From contig NC_135779.1 in assembly GCF_028453695.1 (NCBI RefSeq), forward strand, positions 5,902,831 to 5,966,830: 64,000 nt of DNA. Direction: 5' to 3'. Source of the DNA: Augochlora pura (taxonomy: Eukaryota; Arthropoda; Insecta; Hymenoptera; Halictidae). Below are positions 40,901 through 48,966 of the stretch, one piece after another. The notes under the pieces are model-generated. The model saw nothing but the letters and a program-made list of their open reading frames with translations. It was not told the DNA's origin and searched no databases. The position numbers were made by a program, and so were the translations under genes. The first letter of the stretch is position 1; each line of letters opens with the position of its first letter.

Positions 40901-43900
40901 AGAACAAGGCGCGAGCTGCGAACACGGTCGCCTTTGACGGCAGGCCGAGCAACGGCGCGGAATCGGCCAAAGCCGGCCATAAATCATCGGCTACCGAGAA
41001 GCCCGGATGGGAGCAGCCGCGACAGTTCGCGAATCTGCCGGTAATACAACTTCGACGGAAAGAGGAGAAACGGGGAAACGGGCCGCTGTGGAGGAAAGGG
41101 GCGGTTCCTCCTCCTCCCCCACGGTGAGAAACTTTCGTCCCCGTAGTCCGCGAGTCGTCTCCGCTTTTTTTCCAGAACGCTGGCAAATTGGATTACGGGA
41201 CCCGACAGGAGAAGAACACGCCGGATGTTTGCCGATGCCAGCAACACGAGGCGGCACTGATATTTTCCGCGAGGATGCAGCAGCAGCAGCAGCAGCAGAC
41301 GAGACGCAGGATGCCGAGGGACCGCGAGCAACGCGCGGACTCCGGCAAATCCGAGGAGGAGGCGGCCACCGTGATACAGGCCGTCTTCAGAGGATATAAG
41401 GCCAGAAGGAGATTTCACGAAGTTAGTGGACGAGAAAGTTTCTCCTCTCGAGCCGAGAGACCGGGGAGGGGGGGAGTCACTGTCAGGCCGGTGAACTCGA
41501 CCGCCACGGCGAAACAAATGTTTTCGGTCGGACCGTTCCGGTGGTCGCTCGCTCTCTGCTGATCAGGGAAGTGAATTCAGAAATATTCGAGAATTTATTT
41601 ATACGCCGGATGGTTCGGAGCTGTCACCAAAACGTTCCATATCGCGAAAATAAGAGAAAATACTTCGCTATCGTGACACTTTATCGTATTAAGATTCTTG
41701 GAGAAAGGGGATAGAAATATTCGGCTCCTGCTTCGCGTGAGATTAAAGAATAATAAGATAAATAAATAAAATAGCCACTGCCTTCGACTCGTAAAACGAA
41801 TAGATAAAATACCAGAAACTAACTAAAGAGGGTGGTGAAATTTAGAGCCGCTGAATTGGGCTCCTACTTCGCGTAAAATTAATAAACTACCTTTTACAAA
41901 CAGTCGTCTTATAAAATGAACGGACTAAGTATAGGGAGTAGTGAAATTTAGAGTCGTCGAATTTTTGCAATCATCGGACGAGCTTTCCAATATTCGACCG
42001 TGCCGCTTATGCGGAACATGTTGTTTCTGTAAACGACAGATAAAGGTATCAACGTCGGAGGCGAAACGGAATATTAAGAAGGTGGCGGAACTTCTGGCCA
42101 TCCCGATGGGCGAGGCATCGCGCAAGTCCTTGGTGGTGCCTGTCGGAATTTCAAACAGTTCGGCAAACCAAATCAGAAACGGGAAGGCGGATGCAGCATG
42201 GCCGACGAACTCGAGGGCCAAGAAGACGGAGCAGCCGCGGTGGACGCAACGGCCCGTCGAGAACAAATCGGACCAGGCGAGAAACGTGAATTCGCTTGTC
42301 GGCTACGATAGATCGCGTCTTAACCCTTTCGCTGCGTGGGGGGGGGGGGGGAAATATACGCCCTTAAAGAATGACCATTTATATACAAAGATCATTTCAT
42401 ACCACATACACTACCATATGGTATGAGATACTTTTGTTAACGAACAAACAGTTGATTATAATATTTAAAATAATAAATTTCGATTATAATATTTTTTTTT
42501 GAAAGCAAAATGATATTACTAAATATAATAAATATCATTATAAAATTTAGAGAACACGACTTCTACTTCATAGCATTCCGTACCCGAGTGTCAACCCGGT
42601 GACGCGCTTCGTAGCGAAAGGGTTAACGCGTCCGGGCGACGCGCGAGACCAATTAGCCACGCAATGAAAAATCATCGCGGGAGAAATAACACATTAAGGA
42701 ACGCGTCGAGCGGTATCTCGCTCGACGCTCCGACTCGTTTCCGATTAATCGCCGCCTTTTGCTTAACAGGTTAATTAAAGGCTTCCTCTAATTAATTGCA
42801 CGTTTTTTTTTGCGGCGCAGTGCGACGAGCGCGGCGCTCCTTACGTGTCCGGGGAGCAAAGACCGCAGCCGACGCCGAGGTGCGCGTCGCACGCGCGTAA
42901 CGCGGCGAAAACTATCACGACGATCAAGTCGCCGAGGTTTTTCGTGAATCGAAGCGAGATCGTCGGCTCGCCGCCGGATAACACCGACACGGAGGAGCCG
43001 CTGTCACCGCAGTCCGACGGAAAATCGACCGGAACCGATGCCGACGACAATGCGCCGAACAATGCGATGTCCGAGACCAACTCCGAGTATTCGGTCCAGA
43101 TACGAACGCCGAGCTGCGCGCGGCCATTGTTAGTGTCTCGATAATAGAGTAGAGGGATCGATCAATCGCGAAAAACTCAGGCGAAACGTAAAGATTAGAC
43201 TGTACAGGCTGTACAGTCGGGGGGGAAAACAAAGGCATAACCGAATAGCGGATTTTCTGCGTCGGCTGCGAGAACGCGAATTTGATTCTTTTTCGAAGCG
43301 TTTTCGCTGTTTTTGGGGTTTCATTTTTGTTACGAATACGTGAATTTCTCGGATTAATAATATATATCGATGGAAATCTGTACGAGTGTAGAAGAGTGAC
43401 AAGGCTATTTTTAGATTAATTTATTAACTATTTTATAGTAATTTTATCAAGAGTTGTTTTTAAGGAAGACAATGTTCACAGTTCCAACGTGGGTAGCTAC
43501 TACTTCGACGAGTCCCTGTACTTTCCCGATCGTGAGTCGGTGCTCGTATTTGGCGGTGTAGATCCCCACGACGATTATGGTCGCGGCGGAAACACCGGCA
43601 GAGCTATGTACAGATTCAAGTCTGACGAGAACATTTGGGAATTCGTCGGGGAGATTCCTCAGCCGCGACATCATCATTCGGTCGCTTACCTAAGAGGCCG
43701 TATCTACGTAGTGGGTGAGTCCAGATGTGACTAATAAGCGAGTATCGCGAGGCTTGACACTCGTTCTTGGTATATCCTAATCCTTTAAGCGTAGGTGATA
43801 CACGATAAGCAGTGAAACATAGATGTCGAAAGCAAACGGTGATGAATCGCGTTATTGATTCCTTTGGCAAGAACCTAATTCTAATTAAAAATTGGAGAAA

Positions 43901-46442
43901 TTATACTCTTTGAACATTTGGAGCTACCGAATTAATAATTTAAATTTAATTATTCAATAATTTTTCGAAACATATTATTGAAAATGTAGACTTATTGGAG
44001 TTTTCGTTATTTGCAATGGAACAGCCATTTGTTTAATTTAATTGCCAAAAATTGACGATCTAACCTTTTGCAGTCGAGTGGTGAATCTAAGGCGCCGTTA
44101 AGAATTGTCATGTCACGTTACAAAATAATTTTTATCAAATTTACTCATATTCAAAAAATCATTAAGAGCTATTAATTGTTGCCCAAGTTGCAAAATTCAA
44201 TTCCGGAATGTATAAATAACCATTATATCAAATGGAAACATTATAAATCTGGAAAAATATTTTGGCTTCCCAGTCAAGAAATCTCTCACCACAAAGGGTT
44301 AAATACAGACTTCTCGATTTAATCCACCAACCGAACGAAATTCAAAGAAACGATAGAATAATAAAAAAATAATCTTGGAATTGTTAAACATCGCGTCTCT
44401 GTTAACACGAGCGCAACAGATTCGCAGTTTCGATCGACCAGCTTCCGGCAAGGGGTGCCGCAGAATAATAGCGAAACGGCGGCGGGACGGAGTTGCCGGC
44501 GTAAACGCTCTCCGCGTAACAGAGAGAAAGAAAAACGTTTCTCGTTAGAGCTAAAAAATAAATAAAGGAGAGAGGATGTATTGTTAGGCGGAGCGGATCC
44601 CCTGGAAGACAAACTGCACAGAAAGAGCACTGCGGTCGGCACCGTCTGGAGCTACGACCCGGCCACCAGGACCTGGTTCAATGAACCTGGCATGCTGACA
44701 GCCAGAAAGGACTTCGGATTGGTGGTCAGTCACGGGAAAATGTACGCGATTGGCGGCCAAGGCAGGAACGGGATGTGAGTTGTTACAGAAGAACACGTAA
44801 TTGCCGGCGTGGCTTTCCTTTCATTTTTCTCGCTATTAATTTTCGCGCTGCCCCTGGCTAATTATACTCCCCCCCCACTCCCCACTTTCGTTTAATTGCC
44901 GTGAGCCGAACCCAGGAGCGCGTTATTCAATCACGGCCGATTATTGTTTATAAAAGAATTATTGCTTCGAATAATTTAGAATCAACGAAATGAAAATCTA
45001 AGAAATAGAGTATAACGAAAGTCCCATGGGAGAAGTTTAGGACATTTGCTAGAAGAAGTTTCATAAGCTTTGTGTTAGTATCAGTTTCGACTGGATAGCA
45101 TAGAATAATTGTTTAACAATTCTATACCACTAAAAAAAAATCCAAAATACTAAGATTCCAGAATTTACCTCGATTTTTTTCTCATAAAAGCTGATAATAG
45201 AGTGCAGAAATTACTATCAACATTTTCTCATTGTTACCAATTCTAATTCTCATTGTTACCCTGTCTAAACTCTTTTTGGATTAAATTCGAGCAGTTCAGC
45301 CTCTTTACACAGATTGATATCGTCATTTCCACGTTGCAGGACGCTGAAGACGATGGAGGCGTTCGATCCCACGGACTCCACGTGGAGGGAGATGCAGCCG
45401 ATGCAGACCGCTAGGGTGGGACCCGCTAGCGTGAAATACCGGGATCTTATCTGGGTCGCTGGCGGGATGACAAAATCGAAGAAAGAGATGTTCTCGAAGG
45501 ACGTCGAGTGCTACGACCCGATCAAAAATTTGTTAGCTCGATATAGTCTTCTGCGTGTCGCGCGCCTCGTCGCCTAGATTAAAGTGTCCCGTTTATTCGC
45601 GGTTCGTCACGCGAACGCGGTTCCAGGTGGCTGAGAGCGGTGTCTTTGAGGTTGCCGAGGTGCTTCGCATCGTTCTACGTCGTCGCCGACTGTCTCTACG
45701 TGATCGGCGGTGCCTCGACCACGGAAATCACCGCCCAGAGCATCAACGACGTCGACGTGTGGGACGAGGAGGGACGGGTTTGGAAGGAGCTGACGAAAAT
45801 GACGATCGCGAGACACGGACACTCTGTTGGCTCTATAGGTTCCGTTGTCATTTATTATTTTAGCTTAATGTCTGGTAATTTTTGGGTCCAAGCATTAACA
45901 CTTTCCAGCGGTTATTTTATATCGTTGGATGTAGTATGATCGTCACAATGAATTTAGAAAACGAAATGAAGGGGTCCTGTATATAAAACTTTTAATTAGT
46001 TTATAACAAGCTGGTGTATTCCATCTGTTGGCAGAAGCCTTTGTATCGAACTCTTTAATGTCTTAAATTAAATTTTATTTAATTTTTATTTATTTATGTC
46101 TATAGAATATTTTCCTATAATTTTTCTCGTCCCTAATAATACTTCGAATCTGAATCCGTGTGACGAACAGTTTGCGATAGATAAATGCATCCAGCGCGAT
46201 GAGGATCGTTAGGATACGACTAGTGAAAATGATCGAGCGTCTGTTAATTAAATTATTCTCCAGGTGAGCAGCTCTTAATAATCGGCGGCGTAACTACAGT
46301 ATTCATGAAAACGCTGAGCAACGTGGAGTGCTACTGCTGCGACATCGGGAAATGGATGAAGGGCGTTTCAGCCCTTCCGCAGCCTGTTTCCGGTCACGGA
46401 ACCGTGTCCCTGCCGCCGGCTAACCACTTAATAGATCACTGA
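25921..46442 (+). CDS. BTB-BACK-IQ-Kelch protein, 23-exon gene (1,421 residues)
   Basis: This is the gene-level entry; exons follow separately. Summed exons give 4,266 bases, in frame from ATG to TGA. Domain order: basic, Ser/Arg-rich N-terminus (about 1-300); linker; BTB (about 420-519), which in this family dimerises and binds CUL3; BACK (520-667); a segment with YWYGNQTEDYYHW (667-704); Pro/Met-rich and glutamine-rich linker with seven CAG-encoded Gln; an IQ motif matching IQxxxRGxxxR (IQAVFRGYKAR, about 878-888); a further linker (894-1077); then five clear Kelch repeats with GG doublets plus a partial sixth (about 1105-1421). The family usually acts as a CUL3 substrate adaptor or an actin-linked scaffold, and the IQ motif implies calmodulin or myosin light-chain binding. 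At about 1,420 residues it is far longer than the usual 550-750. I do not assign a gene name. Least certain are exons 1-4 and the exon 18/19 junction. Confidence 0.8.
26417..26490 (+). CDS. BTB-Kelch exon 2
   Basis: Follows ATATCCAG and ends before GTACAA in phase 2. Encodes an acidic, Ser-rich peptide beginning EGFRTPASTDDESYGSSD. The acidic Ser-rich peptide contrasts with the AT-rich introns around it. Confidence 0.6.
27879..27937 (+). CDS. Possible cassette exon (isoform) of the BTB-Kelch gene
   Basis: TTCTTCTTCTTTGACAG precedes and GTAAGT follows, both strong splice sites. Entered from exon 2 in phase 2 it reads ADRNGTPRIIRTIRRNSKK and leaves in phase 1. That fits exon 3 only if exon 3 starts earlier, at 28534 after GGCGGGCAG. 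The two changes together add 129 bases (43 codons) and keep the frame. It is an alternative to the exon 2 to 28604 join used in the main model. Confidence 0.4.
28604..28801 (+). CDS. BTB-Kelch exon 3
   Basis: Acceptor ATCTAATCCCAG, donor GTGAAA, phase 2 in and 2 out. Encodes a Ser/Arg/Ala-rich segment including SSVVVLYHGKPASPEP. The frame stays open upstream to 28509, so an earlier acceptor (28534) is also possible. Confidence 0.6.
29594..29977 (+). CDS. BTB-Kelch exon 4
   Basis: Acceptor CGTTTCTGGCAG, donor GTAACA, phase 2 in and 2 out, 384 bases fully open. The peptide is strongly basic (LRRRRRLSRRRGS and similar runs) with a Ser/Asp-rich patch, suggesting a disordered or nucleic-acid/membrane-contacting N-terminal tail. 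No domain is recognised. Confidence 0.65.
30919..31160. repeat. 18-bp minisatellite in a BTB-Kelch intron
   Basis: About thirteen units of the type GATTTATGATTAACTCTA, AT-rich and length-conserved. Because the period is a multiple of three and the units avoid stops on the minus strand, the reverse complement reads as an 86-codon frame with a six-residue repeat (SRVNHK / SIVNYK). It lies in the intron between exons 4 and 5. Confidence 0.85.
31244..31448 (+). CDS. BTB-Kelch exon 5
   Basis: Acceptor ACATTGCAG, donor GTAAAA, phase 2 in and 0 out. Encodes a segment including TVYPNLAYLMHQMHACPQE and GDDGSCRVFPFQATPSGN. A lone TTAACCCTTTGAAATTC transposon-like end lies about 30 bases before the acceptor. 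Confidence 0.7.
31547..31732 (+). CDS. BTB-Kelch exon 6
   Basis: Acceptor CGTTCTAG, donor GTAACT, phase 0 in and out. Begins VVFESKKVSVLVADPQ. A second in-frame acceptor 12 bases later (TTCGAG) is weaker, so the upstream one is preferred. Confidence 0.7.
32369..32499 (+). CDS. BTB-Kelch exon 7
   Basis: Acceptor CCGTTGCAG, donor GTGAGT, phase 0 in and 2 out. Encodes a Gln/Ser/Pro-rich linker beginning IEDTQRPMMHQFKVKLPQ. Confidence 0.75.
32777..33000. repeat. Tandem duplication (122 bp offset) in a BTB-Kelch intron
   Basis: Two adjacent copies of a block from GGAAAAGAGACGATG through TTAAAGTCGGCCAGGCTCG to the end of GGGGCCTAATT. They start at 32777 and 32899 and differ at a few positions. 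No exon fits in frame. Confidence 0.8.
33240..33341 (+). CDS. BTB-Kelch exon 8
   Basis: Acceptor TTCGAGCAG, donor GTAAGC, phase 2 in and 2 out. Encodes the lead into the BTB fold, including GEQPIDWDNIILPEKTDL and ELARRITNYK. Confidence 0.75.
33468..33585 (+). CDS. BTB-Kelch exon 9 (BTB core)
   Basis: Encodes NADCIVRIDQDEFHCHLLVL followed by QSYSAFFDE, the typical BTB strand-helix pattern (D-C/V-x-V-x-x-x-x-F-x-x-H-x-x-x-L). Phase 2 in and 0 out; donor GTGAGT. The acceptor is TTTGAAG, slightly weak. Confidence 0.85.
33586..36272. other. Long BTB-Kelch intron with a CpG-rich promoter-like patch
   Basis: Contains CT and GA microsatellites (34590-34627, 34718-34745, 34934-34962) and a GC-rich patch at 35.8-36.2 kb. 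That patch includes GGCCATTTTGTCGG, resembling a YY1-type site (the GCCAT core). An internal promoter is possible but not shown. Confidence 0.4.
36273..36405 (+). CDS. BTB-Kelch exon 10 (BTB end)
   Basis: Encodes AFSIIYDWMISPQ and NILDIFTASQYLCIKG, matching the BTB alpha-helical end (F..I..W.Y... ..L..A..YL.I). Acceptor GGAACAG, donor GTACGC; phase 0 in and 1 out. Confidence 0.85.
37375..37574. mobile_element. 200-bp foldback element in a BTB-Kelch intron
   Basis: AGTAACTTTTTCCTTTGC at the left end is the exact reverse complement of GCAAAGGAAAAAGTTACT at the right end. A second inner arm (TTATTAAGGAAAAAC..GTGACCAAT) is mirrored by ATTGGTCAC..GTTTTTCCTTAATAA. Almost the whole element could fold on itself. 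It ends 116 bases before exon 11 and carries no gene. Confidence 0.75.
37691..37922 (+). CDS. BTB-Kelch exon 11 (BACK)
   Basis: Encodes the first part of the BACK helical domain, including CWAFIDNDELFSEDTAFLLY and FLELKIEELCLLLKSNYICV. Acceptor GTTCTCTAG, donor GTAACT; phase 1 in and 2 out. Confidence 0.9.
37989..38198 (+). CDS. BTB-Kelch exon 12 (BACK end)
   Basis: Encodes SEMEVLMSAVRWLMHDWEDR and CVRFGLIAPWQLVD, the conserved E..V..AV..W.......R and VRF.L..P..L pattern of BACK domains. Phase 2 in and 2 out; donor GTAAGC. Confidence 0.92.
38278..38389 (+). CDS. BTB-Kelch exon 13
   Basis: Acceptor CCTTTCAG. Encodes FVIIKYWYGNQTEDYYHWI and then LGLSEPTNRNWAGDD. Not a standard part of KLHL proteins. 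Phase 2 in and 0 out; donor GTATTT. Confidence 0.85.
38490..38661 (+). CDS. BTB-Kelch exon 14
   Basis: Acceptor TGTGCATAG, donor GTACGT. Begins NYVTYREFLLYLEEYQKTK, then becomes basic and Ser/Pro-rich (KSRRKPTPPRSPP). Phase 0 in and 1 out. Confidence 0.85.
38907..39055 (+). CDS. BTB-Kelch exon 15
   Basis: Acceptor GCGGCAG, donor GTGAGT. Met/Pro-rich: MKMSGMPMPIPPKFMNEYL. Phase 1 in and 0 out. Probably a disordered linker. Confidence 0.8.
39335..39745. repeat. AACGAATTA-type minisatellite in a BTB-Kelch intron
   Basis: About 400 bases of irregular 8-16 base units built on TTAACGAATTA, TTAATGAATTA and AATAACGAA. Period varies, so it resembles an expanded AT-rich simple repeat. Confidence 0.8.
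39746..41175. other. Rest of the long intron before exon 16, nothing supported
   Basis: Mixed composition. The minus-strand frames at 40.8-41.5 kb are shadows of the exon 16 region. Confidence 0.4.
41176..41421 (+). CDS. BTB-Kelch exon 16 (poly-Q and IQ motif)
   Basis: Acceptor TTTTTTCCAG, donor GTTAGT (non-standard +3 T). Encodes a Cys-containing stretch (DVCRCQQHE), seven glutamines from pure CAG codons (41278-41298), a basic RE-rich segment and, at the end, EEAATVIQAVFRGYKARRRF, a complete IQ motif. Phase 0 in and 0 out. Confidence 0.88.
42040..42285 (+). CDS. BTB-Kelch exon 17 (probable cassette exon)
   Basis: Acceptor GTAAACGACAG, donor GTGAAT, phase 0 in and out (82 codons). Wobble positions are GC-rich, unlike the surrounding intron. 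The peptide starts IKVSTSEAKRNIKKVAELLA, continuing a helical, basic segment after the IQ motif. Because it is phase 0/0 and its donor is weak, it could be skipped without a frame change. Confidence 0.6.
42320..42626. mobile_element. TTAA-flanked MITE in a BTB-Kelch intron
   Basis: Left end TTAACCCTTTCGCTGCG, right end TTCGTAGCGAAAGGGTTAA, TTAA at both borders, 307 bases. A run of 14 G and a CATACCACATACACTACCATATGGTATG inverted segment lie inside; the latter means the interior can form a second stem. Same family as the copies at 16.5 and 18.7 kb, variant ends. Confidence 0.7.
42821..43128 (+). CDS. BTB-Kelch exon 18
   Basis: Acceptor TTTTTTGCGGCGCAG. Encodes a Ser/Thr/Asp-rich linker with KSPRFFVNRSEIVGSPPD and a patch of SP/TD motifs, probably disordered and phosphorylated. 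Ends before GTTAGT in phase 2. In phase 0 the only other donors (before GTCCAG or GTGTCT) look poorer. Confidence 0.75.
43452..43714 (+). CDS. BTB-Kelch exon 19 (Kelch blade 1)
   Basis: Acceptor TTTTATCAAG in phase 2; an alternative, AG at 43463-43464, would fit a phase 0 donor. Encodes SVLVFGGVDPHDDYGRGG, ENIWEFVGEIPQPRHHHSVA and GRIYVVG: the GG, W and final VVG strands of a Kelch repeat. Donor GTGAGT, phase 1. Confidence 0.88.
44060..44302. mobile_element. Degraded MITE in a BTB-Kelch intron
   Basis: Left end CTAACCTTTTGCAGTCGAG, right end CCACAAAGGGTTAA. The left TTAA has mutated. AT-rich body with a CACGTTACAAAATAATTTTTAT phrase shared with copies at 5.3 and 58.0 kb. Confidence 0.6.
44588..44774 (+). 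CDS. BTB-Kelch exon 20 (Kelch blade 2)
   Basis: Encodes GTVWSYDPATRTWFNEPGML, TARKDFGLVV and GKMYAIGG, a textbook Kelch repeat. Acceptor TATTGTTAG, donor GTGAGT; phase 1 in and 2 out. Confidence 0.93.
45340..45531 (+). CDS. BTB-Kelch exon 21 (Kelch blade 3, start of 4)
   Basis: Encodes TMEAFDPTDSTWREMQPMQT, ARVGPASV, LIWVAGG and VECYDPIKN. Acceptor CACGTTGCAG. Ends before GTTAGC, a third non-standard donor, in phase 2. Confidence 0.9.
45627..45838 (+). CDS. BTB-Kelch exon 22 (Kelch blades 4-5)
   Basis: Encodes LPRCFASFYVVADCLYVIGG and then VDVWDEEGRVWKELTKMTIA, RHGHSVG. Acceptor GGTTCCAG, donor GTTCCG (weak); phase 2 in and 1 out. The intron before it is only 95 bases. Confidence 0.9.
46264..46442 (+). 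CDS. BTB-Kelch exon 23 (last Kelch repeats and stop)
   Basis: Acceptor TTATTCTCCAG. Encodes EQLLIIGGVTTVFMKTLSNV, ECYCCDIGKWMKGVSALPQP and a short tail ending HLIDH, then TGA. The last blade is incomplete, as is common when the N-terminal strand closes the propeller. Confidence 0.93.
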
Positions 46443-46616
46443 TAATTGTGGAAAGAAAACGTAACTCGTTCACATTCACTGATTCACGCATTAAACCTTT
46501 ATTTTCCGTTATTTATACACGAGTTTTTTTTTTTCGTTATCGTTCCTTTTTTCTTTTGTATGGTCTACATGTACGTTTTTTATACGGAGAACTTTGCTCG
46601 GATATTATTTTTCACA

Positions 46617-46622
46617 AATAAA
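46617..46622 (+). terminator. Probable polyadenylation signal of the BTB-Kelch gene
   Basis: AATAAA 175 bases after the stop codon, in AT-rich sequence. Confidence 0.55.
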
Positions 46623-46877
46623 ACAGACGTCAACGTTTTATCCAAAACTCGAGTATCTTTGTTGAGAGATCGCCTTTTTCGAACGTTGATTCTGACGGAT
46701 TCTGAGCGAGGAGCTCGTTTACATAATTTTAGAGATTTAAAACAGATTCGGTTGTCTGTTGTCAGAACATTGGACAGAGTTTCTTGTGGTGAGGAATGAG
46801 TTTAAAATTGGCACAGAATTCGTAGTTAAAAATCGGTAAATAAAATTGTAAGGTGTTCGAAAAACGACATTATCACG

Positions 46878-46883
46878 TTTAAT
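46878..46883 (-). terminator. Possible polyadenylation signal of the FBXO7-like gene
   Basis: ATTAAA on the minus strand, about 160 bases after the stop. A minus-strand AATAAA also lies at 46498-46503, which would make the two convergent transcripts overlap. Confidence 0.4.
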
Positions 46884-47040
46884 ATTTGTACACTGAAGTA
46901 GCTCTACGCATGGATCTAGAGATCCTGCTTGGTGGACGATGGAAGAATTTGTATCATTCAATAGTATTCTCTTTTCCACGGATAGAAATAAAACTGACAG
47001 AAGTGTCAATTTGCCTTAAACACCTCCTTATTCTTTGGCC

Positions 47041-47803
47041 TTAACAGAGCTGCTGAAAGTCTGGCGAGGACTTTTTTAAGTGAGACAAATCATGGGCGGT
47101 TAACAGACCCATGATCCTGATCTTCAGCTCTTCCGGTAGGCCCTGTAAGCTCGGAACAACTATTCCTTCGCTGGCTGCTACATCTATACGCACCGGATTT
47201 GCTAGAGTATCTTTGAACCTATTAAGTAATTTGTTGACAAGATGTGTTACCCTTCCATGTATGTAGGCATACAATTAACATATCGTACCTGTGAGATATT
47301 TCTTTGAGATTTCTGTATCGAAAGCAAAGGTCGGTAGAGAAAGGATTGATATACTTCAAAGTTTGTACACACATGGAATATGTTTTCCCACGGTCTATTA
47401 AAGGGTAAAAGTTAACAATCAACGAGTCACCCGATGGAACCGCAACCAGCTTGCACGTGACATTAGGAGCAGCCACGAAATGGAAACGCATGTCGTAGGC
47501 TTTATTATCCTTCGACTTCCAGTTTTCTGGTATCCTTAAGGATCTACATGGAATAGAGAATAAAAAGCTGAGCATCGTAACAAGGAAACATTGCCAAAAC
47601 ATCAATGCGTACCGTTCTGAATCACTTGTGTCGGACGTTGACAACTGAAATCCGAACTCTGCTAAAAATACTATCAGCAACGCAACTAAATAATCATGGT
47701 GTGTGACATCGCCTTTTAAGTCCCTCAATATCCTCTCCAGTGACGGTGCCAACTTCGTAATCGTGCTATCCTCCGCATATATAAACTCCGACGTGAATGA
47801 CAT
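47041..47803 (-). CDS. ntc: FBXO7/nutcracker-like F-box protein (FP domain), two coding exons
   Basis: The coding exons are 47289-47803 and 47041-47218 (693 bases, 230 residues plus stop). They are separated by a 70-base intron (donor GTACGA, acceptor TTACTTAATAG). The first exon encodes a helical LVALLIVFLAEFGFQ segment, then RIPENWK and the beta-rich FP region with CKLVAVPSGDSLIVNFYPL and INPFSTDLCFRYRNLKEISH. After the splice come RFKDTLANPVR and the F-box start, LQGLPEELKIRIMGLLTAHD. This order matches FBXO7 and Drosophila nutcracker, SKP1-CUL1 substrate receptors whose FP domain binds the proteasome regulator PI31. The start ATG follows an in-frame TAA, so no N-terminal ubiquitin-like domain is encoded in this exon. 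The F-box stops after SPDFQQLC, before the usual tryptophan. A weak GTTAAG at the end could instead be a donor to an unseen exon. Confidence 0.78.
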
Positions 47804-48447
47804 CGATTATGACAACTGTGTTCTCGAGAATACAAGCTTAACCTCAAAACTGTGTGATGTTGCAAAACATATGATCCCACGAAGCTTTGGATCACGAATA
47901 AAGTATAGGAACAGATCGAATACTTCGTGGACTCTCGTGGTTCAAGACGACCACCTTACCGACGCGGATAAATTCGTTTAAAAGACGCGTGCCTTTAAAA
48001 TTTAAATCTTAAAATGTGTTAATAATGTTCGCAGAATATAACATTACAAACGCAGAGTTTGATAAACATCATTACTCGAGCATTCGCTTGAATTATGACA
48101 GTATAAATTCAACCTTTCGAATATTCTTTTTCTTATCGTAACATATGTATAAACTCAAAGTATATTATATCTCCAACATTTTATATTTTTATATTACGAA
48201 TCTAGTCTTTTAAACATGCGCGACATATAAATTAATTGCTTGCAGATTATATTAAATGCTGGTAGTAGGAATAGAGTATACAGTATACTCAATTCTTAGT
48301 AACAATTTTTACTGCTTGAACGTCGTAACGCTCAACAGATCGGTCCACGACAATCAAAATTGAATGTTAAACTTTCAAAAGAAAAGCTCTTAAAATTACC
48401 ATGCATAGATCTTTAATTATTCTATTGCAAAAGATTTTGGTACTTAC

Positions 48448-48669
48448 CGCGAACGCAGAGTGTAGTAGTTCCACCGCAACTAGGACCGTGAATGACAAAA
48501 TGTTTCTGCAGCATGTAAATCTTCCAGATTTAATTGAAGTAACATAATCACTATACCACACACTTAACACACACTCGTTGGCGCCATCACCGTAAATATG
48601 CAGTTTAAGGAAACTAACTCTGACTTCAATGACCTTGAAACATCTTGTCAAAGTCTTCGAAACTTTGAC
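48448..48669 (-). other. Candidate upstream exon on the minus strand
   Basis: Acceptor TTGTATCTATAG and an excellent donor GTAAGT. One frame is open throughout all 74 codons in phase 0 (begins VKVSKTLTRCFKVIEVRVSF). It may be a 5' exon of the FBXO7-like gene. It cannot be translated into the FP domain because the next in-frame sequence before that ATG has a stop. The peptide has no domain I recognise. Confidence 0.4.
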
Positions 48670-48966
48670 CTATAGATACAATAATACAATCTCCCTTAGT
48701 TTTCGAGATATTCTTTAAAAAACTTAAAAACATGAGATTCGATGCAACAGAGAAGTAATATATTAATTAACAAACCTAAAAGGGTTGTTTCAGATCGTCC
48801 CTCTCGTTCGAGACATAACGCGGACCTGACGCTTTCCTCAGATTCGTATTACAATGATTGTACACAGAATTTATCATGTATAATAACATTAATTGTTCAC
48901 GAATATTTCAGATATTAAAAGAAAGTTCTTATTACGTGTATGAAATAGAAAATACCGCATATTTAC

